A program made the position numbers and the translations under genes. A stretch of DNA of 22,948 bases from Cardiobacteriales bacterium (GTDB taxonomy: Bacteria > Pseudomonadota > Gammaproteobacteria > Cardiobacteriales > Wohlfahrtiimonadaceae). The stretch's first letter is position 1, and each line of letters opens with the position of its first letter. Location of the stretch: assembly GCA_030150565.1 (NCBI GenBank), contig JASLFR010000083.1, forward strand, positions 1 through 22,948, in the 5' to 3' direction. The notes under the pieces were generated by a model. The model saw nothing but the letters and a program-made list of their open reading frames with translations. It ran no database searches and was not told where the DNA came from. Positions 1-7,482 of the stretch are shown in pieces.

Positions 1-150
1 TTAGTGGCGTCTATTTGTAAACTCTAAATTTTTCTTACTACAAATAAACAACATAGTTCCCTGTATTATACTCAATTGAGTGTTAATGGCTAACCTAAAA
101 TGAGCTATCTCTCTGCTTTCTTCTCACACAAAAGAGGGGGAAAAATTAAA
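1..150. other. Intergenic segment at the left edge, downstream of pyrD
   Basis: No convincing gene is present. On the minus strand a short open frame ends with TAA at 1-3 and could start at ATG 54-52; it would encode only 17 residues, and I do not recognise it. A sigma70-like -10 lies just upstream of it (listed separately). A perfect 10-bp palindrome, CTCAATTGAG, is at 71-80. I see no clear intrinsic terminator with a U-run for pyrD, although a short purine/pyrimidine-rich stretch follows its stop. Confidence 0.5.
65..93 (-). promoter_or_regulatory. Possible promoter firing toward the left edge
   Basis: On the minus strand a perfect TATAAT (65-70) lies 17 bp from a weak -35, TTAGCC (88-93, 3 of 6 consensus). 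The spacer contains the palindrome CTCAATTGAG at 71-80, which could be an operator. It would transcribe toward position 1, into whatever lies beyond the window. The spacing and -10 are good; the -35 is poor. Confidence 0.35.
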
Positions 151-1203
151 CTACAAAGAGGCAACATTCCCCATTTTCCCCCCCTCTTCTCGCTCTAAAA
201 GAGCACGATTAATTGAGCGAATGAGCGCAGGCCCTTCATAGATAAATCCGCTATAGAGCTGAATTAAACTCGCTCCTGCTTCAAACTTTTCAAGAGCATC
301 TTCTGCCGAATGAATTCCCCCAACCCCAATGATAGGGAAAGCACCACCACTCTCTTGGTGTAGAAAACGGATCACCTTTGTTGAGCGATTCTGTAACGGT
401 TTACCACTCAATCCGCCCGCCTCTTCCCTCTCTTTGCTCACTAACCCCTCTCTGCTGAGAGTGGTATTTGTCGCAATCACCCCTGAGATCTTTGTCTCTT
501 CAACAATCTCAATAATATCTCGCAGTTGATCATTAGAGAGATCGGGCGCGATCTTCAATAAAATTGGTCTCTCTGTCGTTTGCTGCCGATTCTCACCCTG
601 TAGCGCAAGGAGAAGTTTAGTAAGTGGCTCTCTCTCTTGAAGATCACGAAGATTGGGGGTATTGGGAGAGCTCACATTCACCACAAAATAATCAACATAA
701 GGAGAAAGTACTCTAAATGAGTAGAGATAATCCTCCACCGCTAACTCATTTGGCGTCACCCTATTTTTGCCAATATTTCCCCCAACAATGAGCTCTTTAG
801 GGCGATTTTTAAGGCGCTCAACAGCGATCTCCACCCCCTCATTGTTAAATCCCATACGATTAATAATCGCCTCATCCTCTAGAAGACGAAAAAGGCGCGG
901 TTGAGGATTCCCCTCCTGCGCTTTAGGGGTGATCGTCCCGATCTCTACAAATCCAAATCCTAAGGCGCCAAGCTCCTGAAAAAGCTTTGCATCCTTATCG
1001 AGCCCCGCCGCTAATCCCACTGGATTTTTAAAGGTTAATCCAAAAAGCTTCCGCTCAAGCTTGGGGTCAACAACCTCGTAATGACCTCTAATCATCCCCT
1101 TTACGAACGGAATCTTCATCAGCCACCGAAGCGCAGTAAAAGAGAGATGATGTGCCCTCTCTGGAGAGAGGCGAAAAAGAAGGTGACGAATCACTCGTTT
1201 CAT
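151..1203 (-). CDS. pyrD: Dihydroorotate dehydrogenase (quinone), class 2
   Basis: The 350-residue protein oxidises dihydroorotate to orotate in de novo pyrimidine synthesis, passing electrons through FMN to membrane quinone. It is close to the usual class 2 length (E. coli about 336). Visible family motifs are GLAAGLDKDA (63-72), NRMGFNN (115-121), NVSSPNTPNLRDLQ (176-189) with the catalytic serine of this class at about 179, KIAPDLS (217-223), ATNTT (244-248), GGLSGKPL (263-270), and the FMN-phosphate segment IGVGGI...LYSGF (292-320). The serine and the N-terminal amphipathic stretch (residues 1-40) mark the membrane-associated class 2 enzyme rather than class 1. The ATG start at 1203 has AAGGA about 7 nt upstream. 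The gene stands alone: a terminator lies between it and rpmE2, so it probably has its own promoter in the short gap. Confidence 0.97.
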   Translation of the reverse strand: MKRVIRHLLFRLSPERAHHLSFTALRWLMKIPFVKGMIRGHYEVVDPKLERKLFGLTFKNPVGLAAGLDKDAKLFQELGALGFGFVEIGTITPKAQEGNPQPRLFRLLEDEAIINRMGFNNEGVEIAVERLKNRPKELIVGGNIGKNRVTPNELAVEDYLYSFRVLSPYVDYFVVNVSSPNTPNLRDLQEREPLTKLLLALQGENRQQTTERPILLKIAPDLSNDQLRDIIEIVEETKISGVIATNTTLSREGLVSKEREEAGGLSGKPLQNRSTKVIRFLHQESGGAFPIIGVGGIHSAEDALEKFEAGASLIQLYSGFIYEGPALIRSINRALLEREEGGKMGNVASL

Positions 1204-1227
1204 AATGAATCCTTATTGTAGAGACGT

Positions 1228-1256
1228 AAAAAAAGCATCTCAAAAAAGATGCTTTT
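1228..1256 (-). terminator. Intrinsic terminator after rpmE2
   Basis: A perfect 10-bp stem (1231-1240 paired with 1247-1256, AAAAGCATCT/AGATGCTTTT) has a 6-nt loop. Read on the minus strand it is followed by a run of seven T (A at 1228-1234 on the plus strand). It ends the rpmE2 transcript about 25 nt before the pyrD start. Confidence 0.8.
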
Positions 1257-1299
1257 CACTATAGACTCACACCAAACCCGAAAGGGTAGAGTGGGTTGA

Positions 1300-1539
1300 T
1301 TAACGACCGTATTTTTTACGGAAGCGGTCAACACGACCCTCTGAGTCAAGAATGTTCTGCTCACCTGTGAAGAATGGGTGTGATGCTGAAGTAACATCTA
1401 CACGATACACAGGATACTCATTCCCATCTTCCCACTTAATTGTCTCTTTAGTTTGCACGGTTGAGCGCGTTAAAATTGCAAAATCGCTTGATGCATCTTG
1501 AAACACGACGGGGCGATAGTTTAAATCTTTATCTGACAT
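1300..1539 (-). CDS. rpmE2: 50S ribosomal protein L31 type B (zinc-independent paralogue)
   Basis: The 79-residue small ribosomal protein belongs to the bL31 type B group. The middle segment YPVYRVDVTSASHPFFTG (42-59) and the basic end VDRFRKKYGR are characteristic. There is no cysteine in the protein, so it lacks the zinc-binding CxxC of the standard L31 and is the kind of paralogue that replaces it when zinc is scarce in other bacteria. The ribosome-binding site is weak (GGAT about 9 nt before the ATG). The gene is monocistronic: a promoter with a palindrome over it lies upstream (1567-1607) and a terminator follows. Zinc-linked regulation is an inference from the family. Whether the genome also has an ordinary CxxC-type rpmE cannot be seen here. 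Confidence 0.93.
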   Translation of the reverse strand: MSDKDLNYRPVVFQDASSDFAILTRSTVQTKETIKWEDGNEYPVYRVDVTSASHPFFTGEQNILDSEGRVDRFRKKYGR

Positions 1540-1566
1540 ATTTAATAATCCATTTTCTAACTGTGA

Positions 1567-1607
1567 ATAAAACCGGTTTTATCTCTCGTCTGAGGCCAGT
1601 TCGTCAA
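1567..1607 (-). promoter_or_regulatory. rpmE2 promoter overlapped by a 16-bp perfect palindrome
   Basis: On the minus strand TTGACG (1602-1607) is followed after exactly 17 bp by AGATAA (1579-1584). The sequence ATAAAACCGGTTTTAT (1567-1582) is a perfect palindrome covering most of the -10 and the expected transcription start, the usual place for a repressor operator. The palindrome does not look like the enterobacterial Zur box. Promoter call moderate; operator role inferred. Confidence 0.5.
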
Positions 1608-1681
1608 CTTTCGGGGCCAGCATCTTAGAAATAAATTTAAGACAGGATATTTTACTACCAAGTGCTCGCTTATTCAAATTA

Positions 1682-2941
1682 TTATTGGCTCTTCATCCGC
1701 TGGAAGAACTCTTCATTAGTTGTTGTCTCTCGTAACTGATCGAGCACAAGCTCAATCGCCTTAATCTCATCGAGAGAGTGCAACATTTGACGAAGCACCC
1801 ACATATTCTGCAACTCTTCAGGGCTCATAAGGAGCTCTTCACGGCGAGTGCCTGAACGATTAATATTAATTGCAGGGAAGACCCGCTTCTCAGCAATACG
1901 GCGATCGAGTTGAATCTCTGAGTTACCCGTTCCTTTAAACTCCTCAAAGATCACCTCATCCATCTTTGAACCTGTATCCACCATCGCTGTCGCTATGATC
2001 GTTAAGCTTCCACCATCTTCAATATTACGAGCAGCCCCGAAGAAGCGTTTAGGGCGATGAAGCGCATTAGCATCCACCCCTCCTGAAAGAACCTTTCCTG
2101 ACGAGGGAACAACTGTGTTGTAAGCTCTTGCTAAACGGGTCATTGAATCGAGAAGAATCACAACATCTCGGCCATGCTCTACTAAACGGCGCGCCTTTTC
2201 GATCACCATTTCAGCCACTTGTACATGGCGAAGTGCAGGCTCGTCAAAAGTTGAAGCGATTACATCTCCACGCACCAAGCGCTGCATCTCCGTGACCTCT
2301 TCTGGACGCTCATCAATCAAGAGCACCATGAGATACGCTTCGGGGTGATTTACTGCGATTGATTGTGCGATATTTTGCATCATGATTGTTTTACCCGCCT
2401 TTGGAGGAGCGACAATCATGCTTCTCTGCCCTTTTCCGATGGGAGCTACAAGATCGATCAATCGTGCAGTCATATCCTCAATAGAGCCATTTCCAAGCTC
2501 CATCTTCAGAAGCTCATTGGGATGAATGGGGGTGAGATTCTCAAAAGCGACTCGACGGCGATTCTGCCCAACAGGCTCGTAATTAATCTCTTTCACCTTA
2601 ACGAGCGCAAAATATTTCTCATTATCTTTAGGGGGGCGAATAATGCCTGAAATGGTATCCCCTGTGCGCATATTGAAACGCTTAATCTGTGATGGGCTGA
2701 TATAGACATCATCAGGCCCCGCTAGGAAGGAGCTATCCACCCCCCGCAGAAATCCGTAGCCATCGTTAAGCACCTCAAGGACCCCATCGCCTGAGATCTC
2801 AGCACCATTTTCAGCATATTTTTTTAGAATAGAGAAGATGAGATCGTGCTTCTTCGCACGCATTGATCCCTCAATCTCTAACTCTTCAGCTAACGCAACA
2901 AGCTCCTTAGCTGTCTTATTCTTCAATTCAGTTAAATTCAT
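1682..2941 (-). CDS. rho: Transcription termination factor Rho
   Basis: Rho is the hexameric RNA-dependent ATPase that ends transcription at Rho-dependent sites. From the ATG at 2941 the protein is 419 residues, the same length and essentially the same numbering as E. coli Rho. An upstream in-frame TTG at 2956 is a less likely start. Visible parts are the primary RNA-binding domain with GYGFLRGVDSSFLAGPDD (61-78), Walker A APPKAGKT (178-185), ERPEEVTEMQ (211-220), Walker B ILLD (262-265), the Q-loop around SSGKVLSGG (280-288), the R-loop GSKMDE (324-329) and the arginine finger R366 in NRSGTR. All key ATPase and RNA-contact residues I can check are present, with Tyr62 in place of Phe. Unlike many relatives, trxA is not the upstream neighbour; dedA is. 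A long leader (about 130-200 nt) fits known Rho autoregulation. Confidence 0.98.
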   Translation of the reverse strand: MNLTELKNKTAKELVALAEELEIEGSMRAKKHDLIFSILKKYAENGAEISGDGVLEVLNDGYGFLRGVDSSFLAGPDDVYISPSQIKRFNMRTGDTISGIIRPPKDNEKYFALVKVKEINYEPVGQNRRRVAFENLTPIHPNELLKMELGNGSIEDMTARLIDLVAPIGKGQRSMIVAPPKAGKTIMMQNIAQSIAVNHPEAYLMVLLIDERPEEVTEMQRLVRGDVIASTFDEPALRHVQVAEMVIEKARRLVEHGRDVVILLDSMTRLARAYNTVVPSSGKVLSGGVDANALHRPKRFFGAARNIEDGGSLTIIATAMVDTGSKMDEVIFEEFKGTGNSEIQLDRRIAEKRVFPAININRSGTRREELLMSPEELQNMWVLRQMLHSLDEIKAIELVLDQLRETTTNEEFFQRMKSQ

Positions 2942-3074
2942 AGATAATCTTTTCAATAATAGAAGATCGACTCAGGAATCTGAGCCATAGGGAGGGGAAA
3001 GATTGATATCTTAATAATTCAATCAATAAGAAGAGAGATGCGCCCAATAAAAAAGAGAGGAGCGACATCTCACC

Positions 3075-3080
3075 AGTATA
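3075..3080 (-). promoter_or_regulatory. Candidate -10 of the rho promoter
   Basis: TATACT on the minus strand lies in the dedA-rho gap, with no good -35 at 17 bp. It would give a leader of about 130 nt containing an inverted repeat (GAGATG...CATCTC, about 3034-3072). Other starts are possible. Confidence 0.3.
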
Positions 3081-3142
3081 AAATCAGTCACTAAAAAGGG
3101 GGTTGCCCTAGTAAGAGAGCAATTTTAGCCTCATTCCATAGA

Positions 3143-3793
3143 CTACGCAACTTCATCCCTCTTTGCTAATCGTGATTTAAGCAGCTCAAAGAGGATGGGG
3201 AGAAGCGAAATGAAGATAATCATCAGAGCGATTAGGGAGAAATTCTCCGAGACCCAAGGCAATTGCCCTAAAAGGTAGCCACCCCCAAGCATAGAGATAG
3301 TCCAGAGCAGCGCCCCAATCACATTAAAGTGGAAAAAACGGCGATAATTCATAGAGCTTGCACCCGCGATGAAAGGGGCAAAAGTGCGCACAATAGGGAC
3401 AAATCGAGCAATAATAATTGTCTTTCCCCCATGCTTTTCATAAAACTCCTCCGTCTTATGGAGATACTTAAGCTTAAAGATTCGCGCATCCTCCTTAAAG
3501 GGCTTTACCCCAATTTTTCGCCCAATTCGGTAGTTGACTGCATCCCCCACAATCGCTGCAATTAAGAGTGTTGAGAGGAGAATCCAGATATTGAGTAATC
3601 CCATCGCCGCAAGCGCTCCCGCAGCAAAGAGGAGGGAATCACCTGGAAGAAAGGGGGTTACTACAAGCCCCGTCTCACAAAAGACGATAACGATCAAAAT
3701 GAGGTAGAGCCAAGCTCCATAACTCTCTACAAGCACCTTTAGGTGTTGATCGATATGCATAAAAAGATCCCAAAATTGGGCGATCAGCTCCAT
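3143..3793 (-). CDS. dedA: DedA-family inner-membrane protein
   Basis: The 216-residue membrane protein of the DedA/VTT family most resembles E. coli DedA itself (for example FCETGLVVTPFLPGDSLLF at 38-56). The family consists of proton-linked proteins involved in lipid-carrier (undecaprenyl phosphate/phospholipid) flipping and membrane homeostasis. Conserved features visible are the acidic pair E40 and D52, GDAVNY (83-88), YEKHGGKTI (118-126), and the amphipathic ARFVPIVRTFAPFIAG (129-144) with arginines 130 and 136. About five hydrophobic segments are apparent, the last near 184-204. The start lies one base from the lolD stop, and GGGAG about 9 nt upstream serves as ribosome-binding site, so it is probably co-transcribed with lolC-lolD. 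A substrate specific to this protein cannot be told from sequence. Confidence 0.93.
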   Translation of the reverse strand: MELIAQFWDLFMHIDQHLKVLVESYGAWLYLILIVIVFCETGLVVTPFLPGDSLLFAAGALAAMGLLNIWILLSTLLIAAIVGDAVNYRIGRKIGVKPFKEDARIFKLKYLHKTEEFYEKHGGKTIIIARFVPIVRTFAPFIAGASSMNYRRFFHFNVIGALLWTISMLGGGYLLGQLPWVSENFSLIALMIIFISLLPILFELLKSRLAKRDEVA

Positions 3794-4474
3794 CTAATTT
3801 AGCTCCCTTACCACTTTTCCATCTCGCAAGCTCCAGCGCTGCTCCATCTTCTCAGCAAGAGAGAGATCATGCGTTACAATCACTAAAGCGGTACCAATCT
3901 CATCATTAATCTCACTCATAAGATCGAAGATTTGATGAGCATTCTCCTCATCCAGATTACCCGTCGGCTCATCTGCTAAAACGAGTGCAGGCGCAGTTAC
4001 AAGTGCACGAGCAATCGCAACCCTCTGCCGCTCTCCTCCTGAAAGTTTACTCGGCTTATGGTGCAATCGGTGGCTCAATCCTACCCGCTCCAATAACTTT
4101 TTAGCCTCTTGACGCGCTACTTTAATCTCACCCCCCCCAATAATGAGCGGAAGTGCCACATTATCAATCGCTGTAAACTCAGTTAAGAGGTGGTGAAATT
4201 GGTAGATAAATCCTAGATATCGGTTTCTTAACAATCCCCGCTCCCGCTCATTGGCATCGGTTAAGGCGTGTCCCATAAGAGTCACACGCCCCTCCGTTGG
4301 CTGATCGAGCCCTGATAGGAGGTGGAGAAGAGTGCTTTTCCCAGAGCCTGACGCCCCGACAATCGCAATTTTATCCCCCCGCTCAATCGTTAGATCGATC
4401 CCGCGCAAGACCTCAATCTCACTATTGGCATCTTTAAAGCGTTTAGTGAGCCCCTCTGCTCTCAATATTGTCAT
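3794..4474 (-). CDS. lolD: Lipoprotein-releasing system ATP-binding protein LolD
   Basis: This is the ATPase of the Lol ABC exporter that pulls outer-membrane lipoproteins out of the inner membrane and hands them to LolA. From the ATG at 4474 the protein is 226 residues (E. coli 233). Visible are Walker A GASGSGKST (40-48), the Q-loop in IYQFHHLL (90-97, typical of LolD), the ABC signature LSGGERQ (144-150), Walker B LVLADEP (164-170) and switch histidine 202. I chose 4474 because it has AGAGG 5 nt upstream and matches the family N-terminus. The alternative ATG at 4510 also has a ribosome-binding site (GGAGG) but would overlap the lolC stop and add 12 residues with no family counterpart. It lies between its permease gene and dedA. 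Confidence 0.95.
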   Translation of the reverse strand: MTILRAEGLTKRFKDANSEIEVLRGIDLTIERGDKIAIVGASGSGKSTLLHLLSGLDQPTEGRVTLMGHALTDANERERGLLRNRYLGFIYQFHHLLTEFTAIDNVALPLIIGGGEIKVARQEAKKLLERVGLSHRLHHKPSKLSGGERQRVAIARALVTAPALVLADEPTGNLDEENAHQIFDLMSEINDEIGTALVIVTHDLSLAEKMEQRWSLRDGKVVRELN

Positions 4475-4502
4475 CACTTCCTCTTTTTGATTCTCTTCCC
4501 GA

Positions 4503-5792
4503 TTAATCATAACGGAGCGCCTCCGCAGGTTGTGTTTTCGCTGCACGCCATGCAGGGTAGAGAGTGGCTAAACTTGCAAGAATAAAGGCGACGCTGGTGA
4601 CACGAATCACATCTCCAAGCAGAACGACTGAAGGGATTTCAGAAACGGGGTAGACGCTCGGCTCGAAAAGCGTCTTTCCTAAGAAATCTTCAAGCCATGC
4701 CACAATATCGCTCAGATTGAAGGAGAGCAACAACCCTAAAATAAGGCCGATTAAGGTGCCAAAAAAGCCGATAACCGTCCCCTGCACCATAAAGATGGTC
4801 ATAATCTCTCTTGGAGACATTCCAAGTGTACGTAAAATTGCGATCTCCGCCTGCTTCTCCGTCACCACCATCACCAACATTGAGATCACATTGAAGACGG
4901 CAACCGCAACAATTAAGCTCATGATGATGAACATCACCACCTTCTCCACCTCAATCATACGGAAGAGCTCTGCAAATTGATTGATCCAAGTGTGCATCTG
5001 AATATCGTTGCGCTGTAGAAAGCTATACATTCCTTCAGCTGTCTCCCGCGCTTTCATCGGATCATGAAGCTTTAACCGCAACCCCTGTATCGAATCTTGG
5101 GGGAGTCGAAAGAGTCGATTAGCATCATTAATATGGAGGTAGAGCGTATTCGCATCATACTCATACATCCCTATCTCAAAAAAGCCCGCTACAGTCACCC
5201 GTCGAGTGCGGGGCGTTGCTCCAGCAACTGTGACGTTAATATCGGAGGTGACGAGCGAGAGCTGATCCCCAATACTTAAATTGAGATTCTTCGCCATCTC
5301 AACACCTACAATCACATTGAAAGAGCGATCCTCTAAAAGATCGAAATCCCCATCAATGAGTGCTAACCCCTCATCATTCTGCTTGCTGATCTTTCCAACA
5401 ATGGGGGAGAGGGTCGGCTCATATTGAGGATCAACCCCAATAATACTGATAGGGGCCATCAGTCCATCATGATTTGCTAACCCCTGCCCCATGGTGAAAG
5501 GGGCACTCGCACTCACATTTGGCTCTTGTAGTGTCTCTTCACGCAGCTCCTGCCACACCCCATCCTCAAAATAATTATCTTTACTATAGAGTGTATTGTG
5601 AAAAGCGATCGCTAACGTTCGCTCCTCAATCCCCTCTTTCAACCCCGTCATTACAGAGAGCACAACGATCATCGCCATCACTCCAAGCGCGATCCCCCCA
5701 ATCGAGACGAGCGAGATGAAGGAGATAAAATTATTATCCCGCTTTGATGCGGTGTAACGCAGCCCTATAAAGAGCGATAAAGGTTTGAACAT
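4503..5792 (-). CDS. lolC: Lipoprotein-releasing ABC permease, LolC/LolE (possibly LolF) family
   Basis: The 429-residue permease is the membrane partner of LolD. It has the expected layout: TM1 about 23-50, a large periplasmic domain about 50-280, then TM2-4 at about 283-312, 330-358 and 395-415. The coupling segment EIAILRTLGMSPREI (316-330) and the C-terminal YPAWRAAKTQPAEALRY (412-428) are family signatures. The segment ATPRTRRVTVAGFFEIGMYEYD (191-212, given here by position and key residues A191, R195, G208, Y212) sits where the LolA-binding Hook of LolC lies. Only one such gene flanks lolD; E. coli has lolC-lolD-lolE. Either lolE lies elsewhere or this is a LolF-type permease working as a homodimer. 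A TATAAT -10 is at 5832-5837, and the ribosome-binding site is weak (AGAAG). Confidence 0.92.
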   Translation of the reverse strand: MFKPLSLFIGLRYTASKRDNNFISFISLVSIGGIALGVMAMIVVLSVMTGLKEGIEERTLAIAFHNTLYSKDNYFEDGVWQELREETLQEPNVSASAPFTMGQGLANHDGLMAPISIIGVDPQYEPTLSPIVGKISKQNDEGLALIDGDFDLLEDRSFNVIVGVEMAKNLNLSIGDQLSLVTSDINVTVAGATPRTRRVTVAGFFEIGMYEYDANTLYLHINDANRLFRLPQDSIQGLRLKLHDPMKARETAEGMYSFLQRNDIQMHTWINQFAELFRMIEVEKVVMFIIMSLIVAVAVFNVISMLVMVVTEKQAEIAILRTLGMSPREIMTIFMVQGTVIGFFGTLIGLILGLLLSFNLSDIVAWLEDFLGKTLFEPSVYPVSEIPSVVLLGDVIRVTSVAFILASLATLYPAWRAAKTQPAEALRYD

Positions 5793-5831
5793 ATCTTCTT
5801 CTCAATTTAATTAACGGTTTAAGTGGCGGAT

Positions 5832-5837
5832 ATTATA
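5832..5837 (-). promoter_or_regulatory. -10 element upstream of lolC
   Basis: A perfect TATAAT on the minus strand lies 40 nt before the lolC start, with no clear -35 at 16-18 bp. It would drive lolC-lolD-dedA. Confidence 0.45.
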
Positions 5838-5871
5838 AGGGATTGCAAAAAAAGGGGGATAAAATCGTTAA

Positions 5872-5887
5872 GGTTTCACGGGAAACA
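5872..5887. other. ParB-site-like imperfect palindrome beside scpB
   Basis: GGTTTCACGGGAAACA matches 14 of 16 positions of the widely conserved chromosomal parS consensus TGTTTCACGTGAAACA. The mismatches are the first base and one central base, which breaks the perfect symmetry. It lies 17 bp downstream of the scpB stop. It could also be a simple hairpin (GTTTC/GAAAC) in the scpB 3' region. Confidence 0.3.
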
Positions 5888-5903
5888 GTAACAAAGCGAG
5901 GGG

Positions 5904-6452
5904 TTAAACCTCCTCTTCAAAATGCTCCGCCATCAATCTGCTCAGCCCTTCAATTTCAGGAAGCTCATCGAGACTCTTTAAGCCAAAATCATCCAGAAAT
6001 TGGGACGTTGTGCCGTAGAGATTGGGGCGACCTGCTACCTCTTTTCGACCCAAAACCTCCACCCACTCCCGCTCCTCCAAAATACGCATAATATTACTGC
6101 CAACTGTCACCCCCCGAACCGCCTCAATCTCCCCTCTGGTGATTGGCTGTTCATAAGCGATCAATGCAAGCGTTTCAAAGAGCGCACGACTATACCGCTC
6201 AGGCTTCTCCTGATAGAGCGCACCAATCATTGAGCTAAAACGGGAGGGAATCTGCATTCGCCAACCTGAAGAGACCTCCACAAGCTCAACCCCTCGCCCA
6301 AAATAGAGCGTCTGCAATACCTGCAACGATTGCACAATCTCCTGCCGCTTCACCTTGCGCTCTCTTTCAATAATTCGCTCAATCTCTTTTACCGTTAATG
6401 GCTCTTTCGCCGCCATTAAGAGCGCTTCAATCATTCCCGTTAGCTCATTCAT
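5904..6452 (-). CDS. scpB: Chromosome segregation and condensation protein ScpB
   Basis: This is a subunit of the SMC-ScpA-ScpB condensin, a winged-helix dimer that binds the ScpA kleisin. From ATG 6452 the protein is 182 residues, a normal length. Typical features are the N-terminal IEALLMAAKEPLTVKEI (8-24), the central YSRALFETLALIAYEQPITRGEIE segment (about 87-110) and the second winged helix with VLGRKEVAGRPNLYGTT (about 132-148). The start follows the holA stop directly (TAAG then ATG), with AGGTGG upstream, so it is translationally coupled to holA. An in-frame GTG at 6470 is less likely. scpA is not next to it, which differs from the common scpA-scpB pair. A parS-like site lies just downstream. 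Confidence 0.95.
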   Translation of the reverse strand: MNELTGMIEALLMAAKEPLTVKEIERIIERERKVKRQEIVQSLQVLQTLYFGRGVELVEVSSGWRMQIPSRFSSMIGALYQEKPERYSRALFETLALIAYEQPITRGEIEAVRGVTVGSNIMRILEEREWVEVLGRKEVAGRPNLYGTTSQFLDDFGLKSLDELPEIEGLSRLMAEHFEEEV

Positions 6453-6453
6453 C

Positions 6454-7482
6454 TTATGCCACCTTTGCACTTAAGGAGAGGACCCGCTTCCCTGCAAATG
6501 CAAATCCAATTCTTAATACTGTATTCCACGGCTCCTCTCTCAATAACCCTTTTGCAGCAAGATCTGACTGAAGGATCACCTTCAATAATCGATCTAACAT
6601 CTTAAGAGGGATTCTGCGTACTGCTTGCTCGTAGAGTCTTCGCTTCTTAGGCCAGAGCCCTGAATAGATGCGCTCGAGCGGCTCCCCTTTAGCTAAACGG
6701 TGATGAATCTCTTGAAGCTTTACGATCTCCTGATAGATGACCCAGTTGACTCCAATGACAGAGTCCCCCTCCTCTCGAAGCGTCATGATGATATTGTAGA
6801 TTCGGGGAAGATCCCCTGCTAAGAGCGCATCACCAAGATCGAAGGTGACAAATTTAGAGCTCTGCACTAAAAGCTGCTCCAAGCTCTCAACAGAGACCTC
6901 TTGATCCTGAAAGAAGAGGGCAAGATAGTTGAGCTCCTGCATTAATGAGAAGAGATTCCCCTCATTGTGGTGCGCTAACAGAACCGCCGCATCACGGGAG
7001 AGCCTTAAACCTCTCTGCTCTGCTCTTGCTAAAATCCACGCAGGATACTCATCAGGTGCAGGAGGATAGAGCACAAGGTAAGCCCCCGTTCGATCGAGCA
7101 TTGTGACCCACTTCTCTTTTAAATTCGCTTTTGTAAGGCGGGGGGTTGTAATAATGAGATATACCCCCTCCTCAGGCGCTTGAAAATACTCAATCAGAGC
7201 ATTTTTAGCCTCTCGAGAGGGGCGCTCTTTAAAGCGAAGTTCAATGATCTTTTCACTGCTAAAGAGAGATTGTGTTAAGGTCGCCTCGGTAAAATTTTGC
7301 CAAGAAAACCCCTTATCCACCTCAAAGACGAGTCGCTCTTCAATCCCACGAGAACGGAGAGCCTGCCGCGCCTCATCTACAATTTCAAGCGCGAGATAAG
7401 GCTCATCGCTCGCTACTAATAGCGCACTCCATTGAGGCTTTTTAGCAAGCTCTCGGGAAAAATTTTGAGGCCAGATTTGCAT
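6454..7482 (-). CDS. holA: DNA polymerase III subunit delta
   Basis: The 342-residue delta subunit of the clamp loader opens the beta clamp during loading (E. coli HolA is 343 residues). The sequence has the N-terminal PYLALEIVDEAR (28-39) and QSLFSSEKIIEL (71-82) typical of delta, KANLKEKWV (118-126), ALLAHHNEGNLFSLMQEL (167-184), then the C-terminal collar domain ending FAFAGKRVLSL. There is no usable Walker A, as expected for delta. The start at 7482 has no clear Shine-Dalgarno sequence. The usual upstream neighbour lptE is absent: a divergent transporter operon begins about 300 bp away. It forms an operon with scpB. Confidence 0.93.
   Translation of the reverse strand: MQIWPQNFSRELAKKPQWSALLVASDEPYLALEIVDEARQALRSRGIEERLVFEVDKGFSWQNFTEATLTQSLFSSEKIIELRFKERPSREAKNALIEYFQAPEEGVYLIITTPRLTKANLKEKWVTMLDRTGAYLVLYPPAPDEYPAWILARAEQRGLRLSRDAAVLLAHHNEGNLFSLMQELNYLALFFQDQEVSVESLEQLLVQSSKFVTFDLGDALLAGDLPRIYNIIMTLREEGDSVIGVNWVIYQEIVKLQEIHHRLAKGEPLERIYSGLWPKKRRLYEQAVRRIPLKMLDRLLKVILQSDLAAKGLLREEPWNTVLRIGFAFAGKRVLSLSAKVA

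Noticed and set aside
1..54. Remnant of a transposase C-terminus at the left edge
   Set aside because: Only 17 codons with ATG are available and no family can be named; there is not enough sequence to support a mobile element.
1200..1397. Minus-strand open frame of 65 codons overlapping rpmE2 and its terminator
   Set aside because: It is out of frame with rpmE2, reads through the terminator hairpin and has no recognisable domain.
5519..6091. Plus-strand open frames opposite lolC and scpB
   Set aside because: They are low-complexity, proline/serine-rich shadows of the well-supported minus-strand genes.
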